Assembly (NCBI GenBank): GCA_038211505.1
Contig: JBBQVO010000176.1
Span: 1 to 6,827, forward strand
Origin: JBBQVO01 sp038211505
GTDB taxonomy: Bacteria > Chloroflexota > Dehalococcoidia > DSTF01 > JACRBR01
DNA length: 6,827 bases
Direction of reading: 5' to 3'
Positions 6,599 to 6,827 of this stretch are shown piece by piece. Numbering within the stretch: the first letter of the stretch is position 1; each line of letters begins with the position of its first letter. Made by a program: the position numbers and the translations under genes. Below the pieces are notes generated by a model. The model did not search any database. It was not told the origin of the DNA and worked only from the letters and a program-made list of their open reading frames with translations.

Positions 6599-6616
6599 AT
6601 CCTTGGCTATCCTTGA
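6599..6616. repeat. Tandem 10-bp-spaced direct repeat in a divergent intergenic region
   Basis: ATCCTTGG (6599-6606) and ATCCTTGA (6609-6616) repeat at exactly one helical turn. They lie in the 230-bp gap (6534-6763) between the acetyltransferase and the divergent gene. TTGACA, a perfect -35 hexamer on the plus strand, overlaps the second copy (6613-6618), but no -10 box follows at normal spacing. Two 8-mers sharing seven bases could arise by chance, so this is only a possible regulatory site. I recognise nothing else in this gap. Confidence 0.25.
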
Positions 6617-6763
6617 CAGTGCCGACCATGCGACAGCCGGAGGCGTACGACGCCACCCGAAAACCTCGTGGCGGAGAGCACCGCAACGCGACCGCGCACT
6701 GTTGATAGGTCGCGAAGCCTGCATGAAAGCCGGCCAGCAACGGCGGCAGTGATCGGAGGCGCG

Positions 6764-6827
6764 ATGGAAGAGGAACCACGCAAACGTCCCGATGTTCTCA
6801 GGGAATATCCGGACGAGCGCATCACCG
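6764..6827 (+). CDS. 5' end of a probable 4Fe-4S mono-cluster protein (YjdI-like)
   Basis: ATG at 6764 follows GGAGG (6755-6759) by 4 nt and opens a frame of 21 codons that runs off the right edge: MEEEPRKRPDVLREYPDERI and onward. The phrase resembling KRPxVLxEYxxxxI is what I recall at the start of divergent 4Fe-4S mono-cluster domain proteins, ahead of the cysteine cluster, which lies outside the window. The neighbouring GNAT of YjdJ type supports this, since the two families are often adjacent. No cysteine is visible, so the iron-sulfur role is inferred from resemblance and context only. Confidence 0.5.
   Translation, partial: MEEEPRKRPDVLREYPDERIT

Noticed and set aside
6534..6779. N-terminal extension of the acetyltransferase to 6779
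   Set aside because: The extra 82 residues do not resemble the family, would overlap the divergent gene's start, and would nearly double the usual length; GTG at 6533 has a ribosome site.

Overview
The window is GC-rich and uses GTG and TTG starts beside ATG. It looks like chromosomal DNA of a high-GC environmental bacterium. The fused RhaEW enzyme, the short-type RhaI, a DeoR-family regulator and a Dps with a basic tail suggest Actinomycetota or Chloroflexota, but this is inference from gene content, not a phylogenetic result.

Positions 1-5254 form an L-rhamnose utilisation locus. Three genes read on the minus strand in the order rhaI (L-rhamnose isomerase, 4404-3241), rhaEW (fused rhamnulose-1-phosphate aldolase and lactaldehyde dehydrogenase, 3253-1205) and rhaB (rhamnulokinase, from 1202 and running off the left edge). 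The first two overlap by 13 nt and the next pair is 2 nt apart, so they are almost certainly one translationally coupled operon. Together they would take L-rhamnose to L-rhamnulose, then L-rhamnulose-1-phosphate, then DHAP plus L-lactaldehyde, and on to L-lactate. No transporter or mutarotase is visible. A DeoR/GlpR-family repressor gene (4493-5254) diverges from rhaI. The 88-bp gap between them holds a symmetric cluster of four half-sites at 10-bp spacing (4421-4454), the best candidate operator for both directions.

Positions 5255-5421 separate convergent genes and contain a small perfect hairpin but no T-tract. A Dps-family ferritin-like gene follows on the minus strand (6030-5422). Upstream of it lies a relic of a short-chain dehydrogenase: a Shine-Dalgarno sequence and start codon joined directly to the extreme C-terminus of an SDR, with a frame break inside it (6164-6097). 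A near-perfect 18-bp palindrome (6194-6211) sits between this relic and the next gene.

The right end carries a small GNAT acetyltransferase of the YjdJ/NATD1 type on the minus strand (6533-6228). Diverging from it is the first 21 codons of a gene (6764 onward) that resembles the N-terminus of divergent 4Fe-4S mono-cluster proteins (YjdI type), a known genomic partner of such acetyltransferases.

I see no RNA genes, CRISPR arrays, insertion sequences or defence systems. No clearly new system is present. The most notable items are the four-half-site operator, the SDR relic, and an Asp at the position of a metal-ligand His in RhaI.
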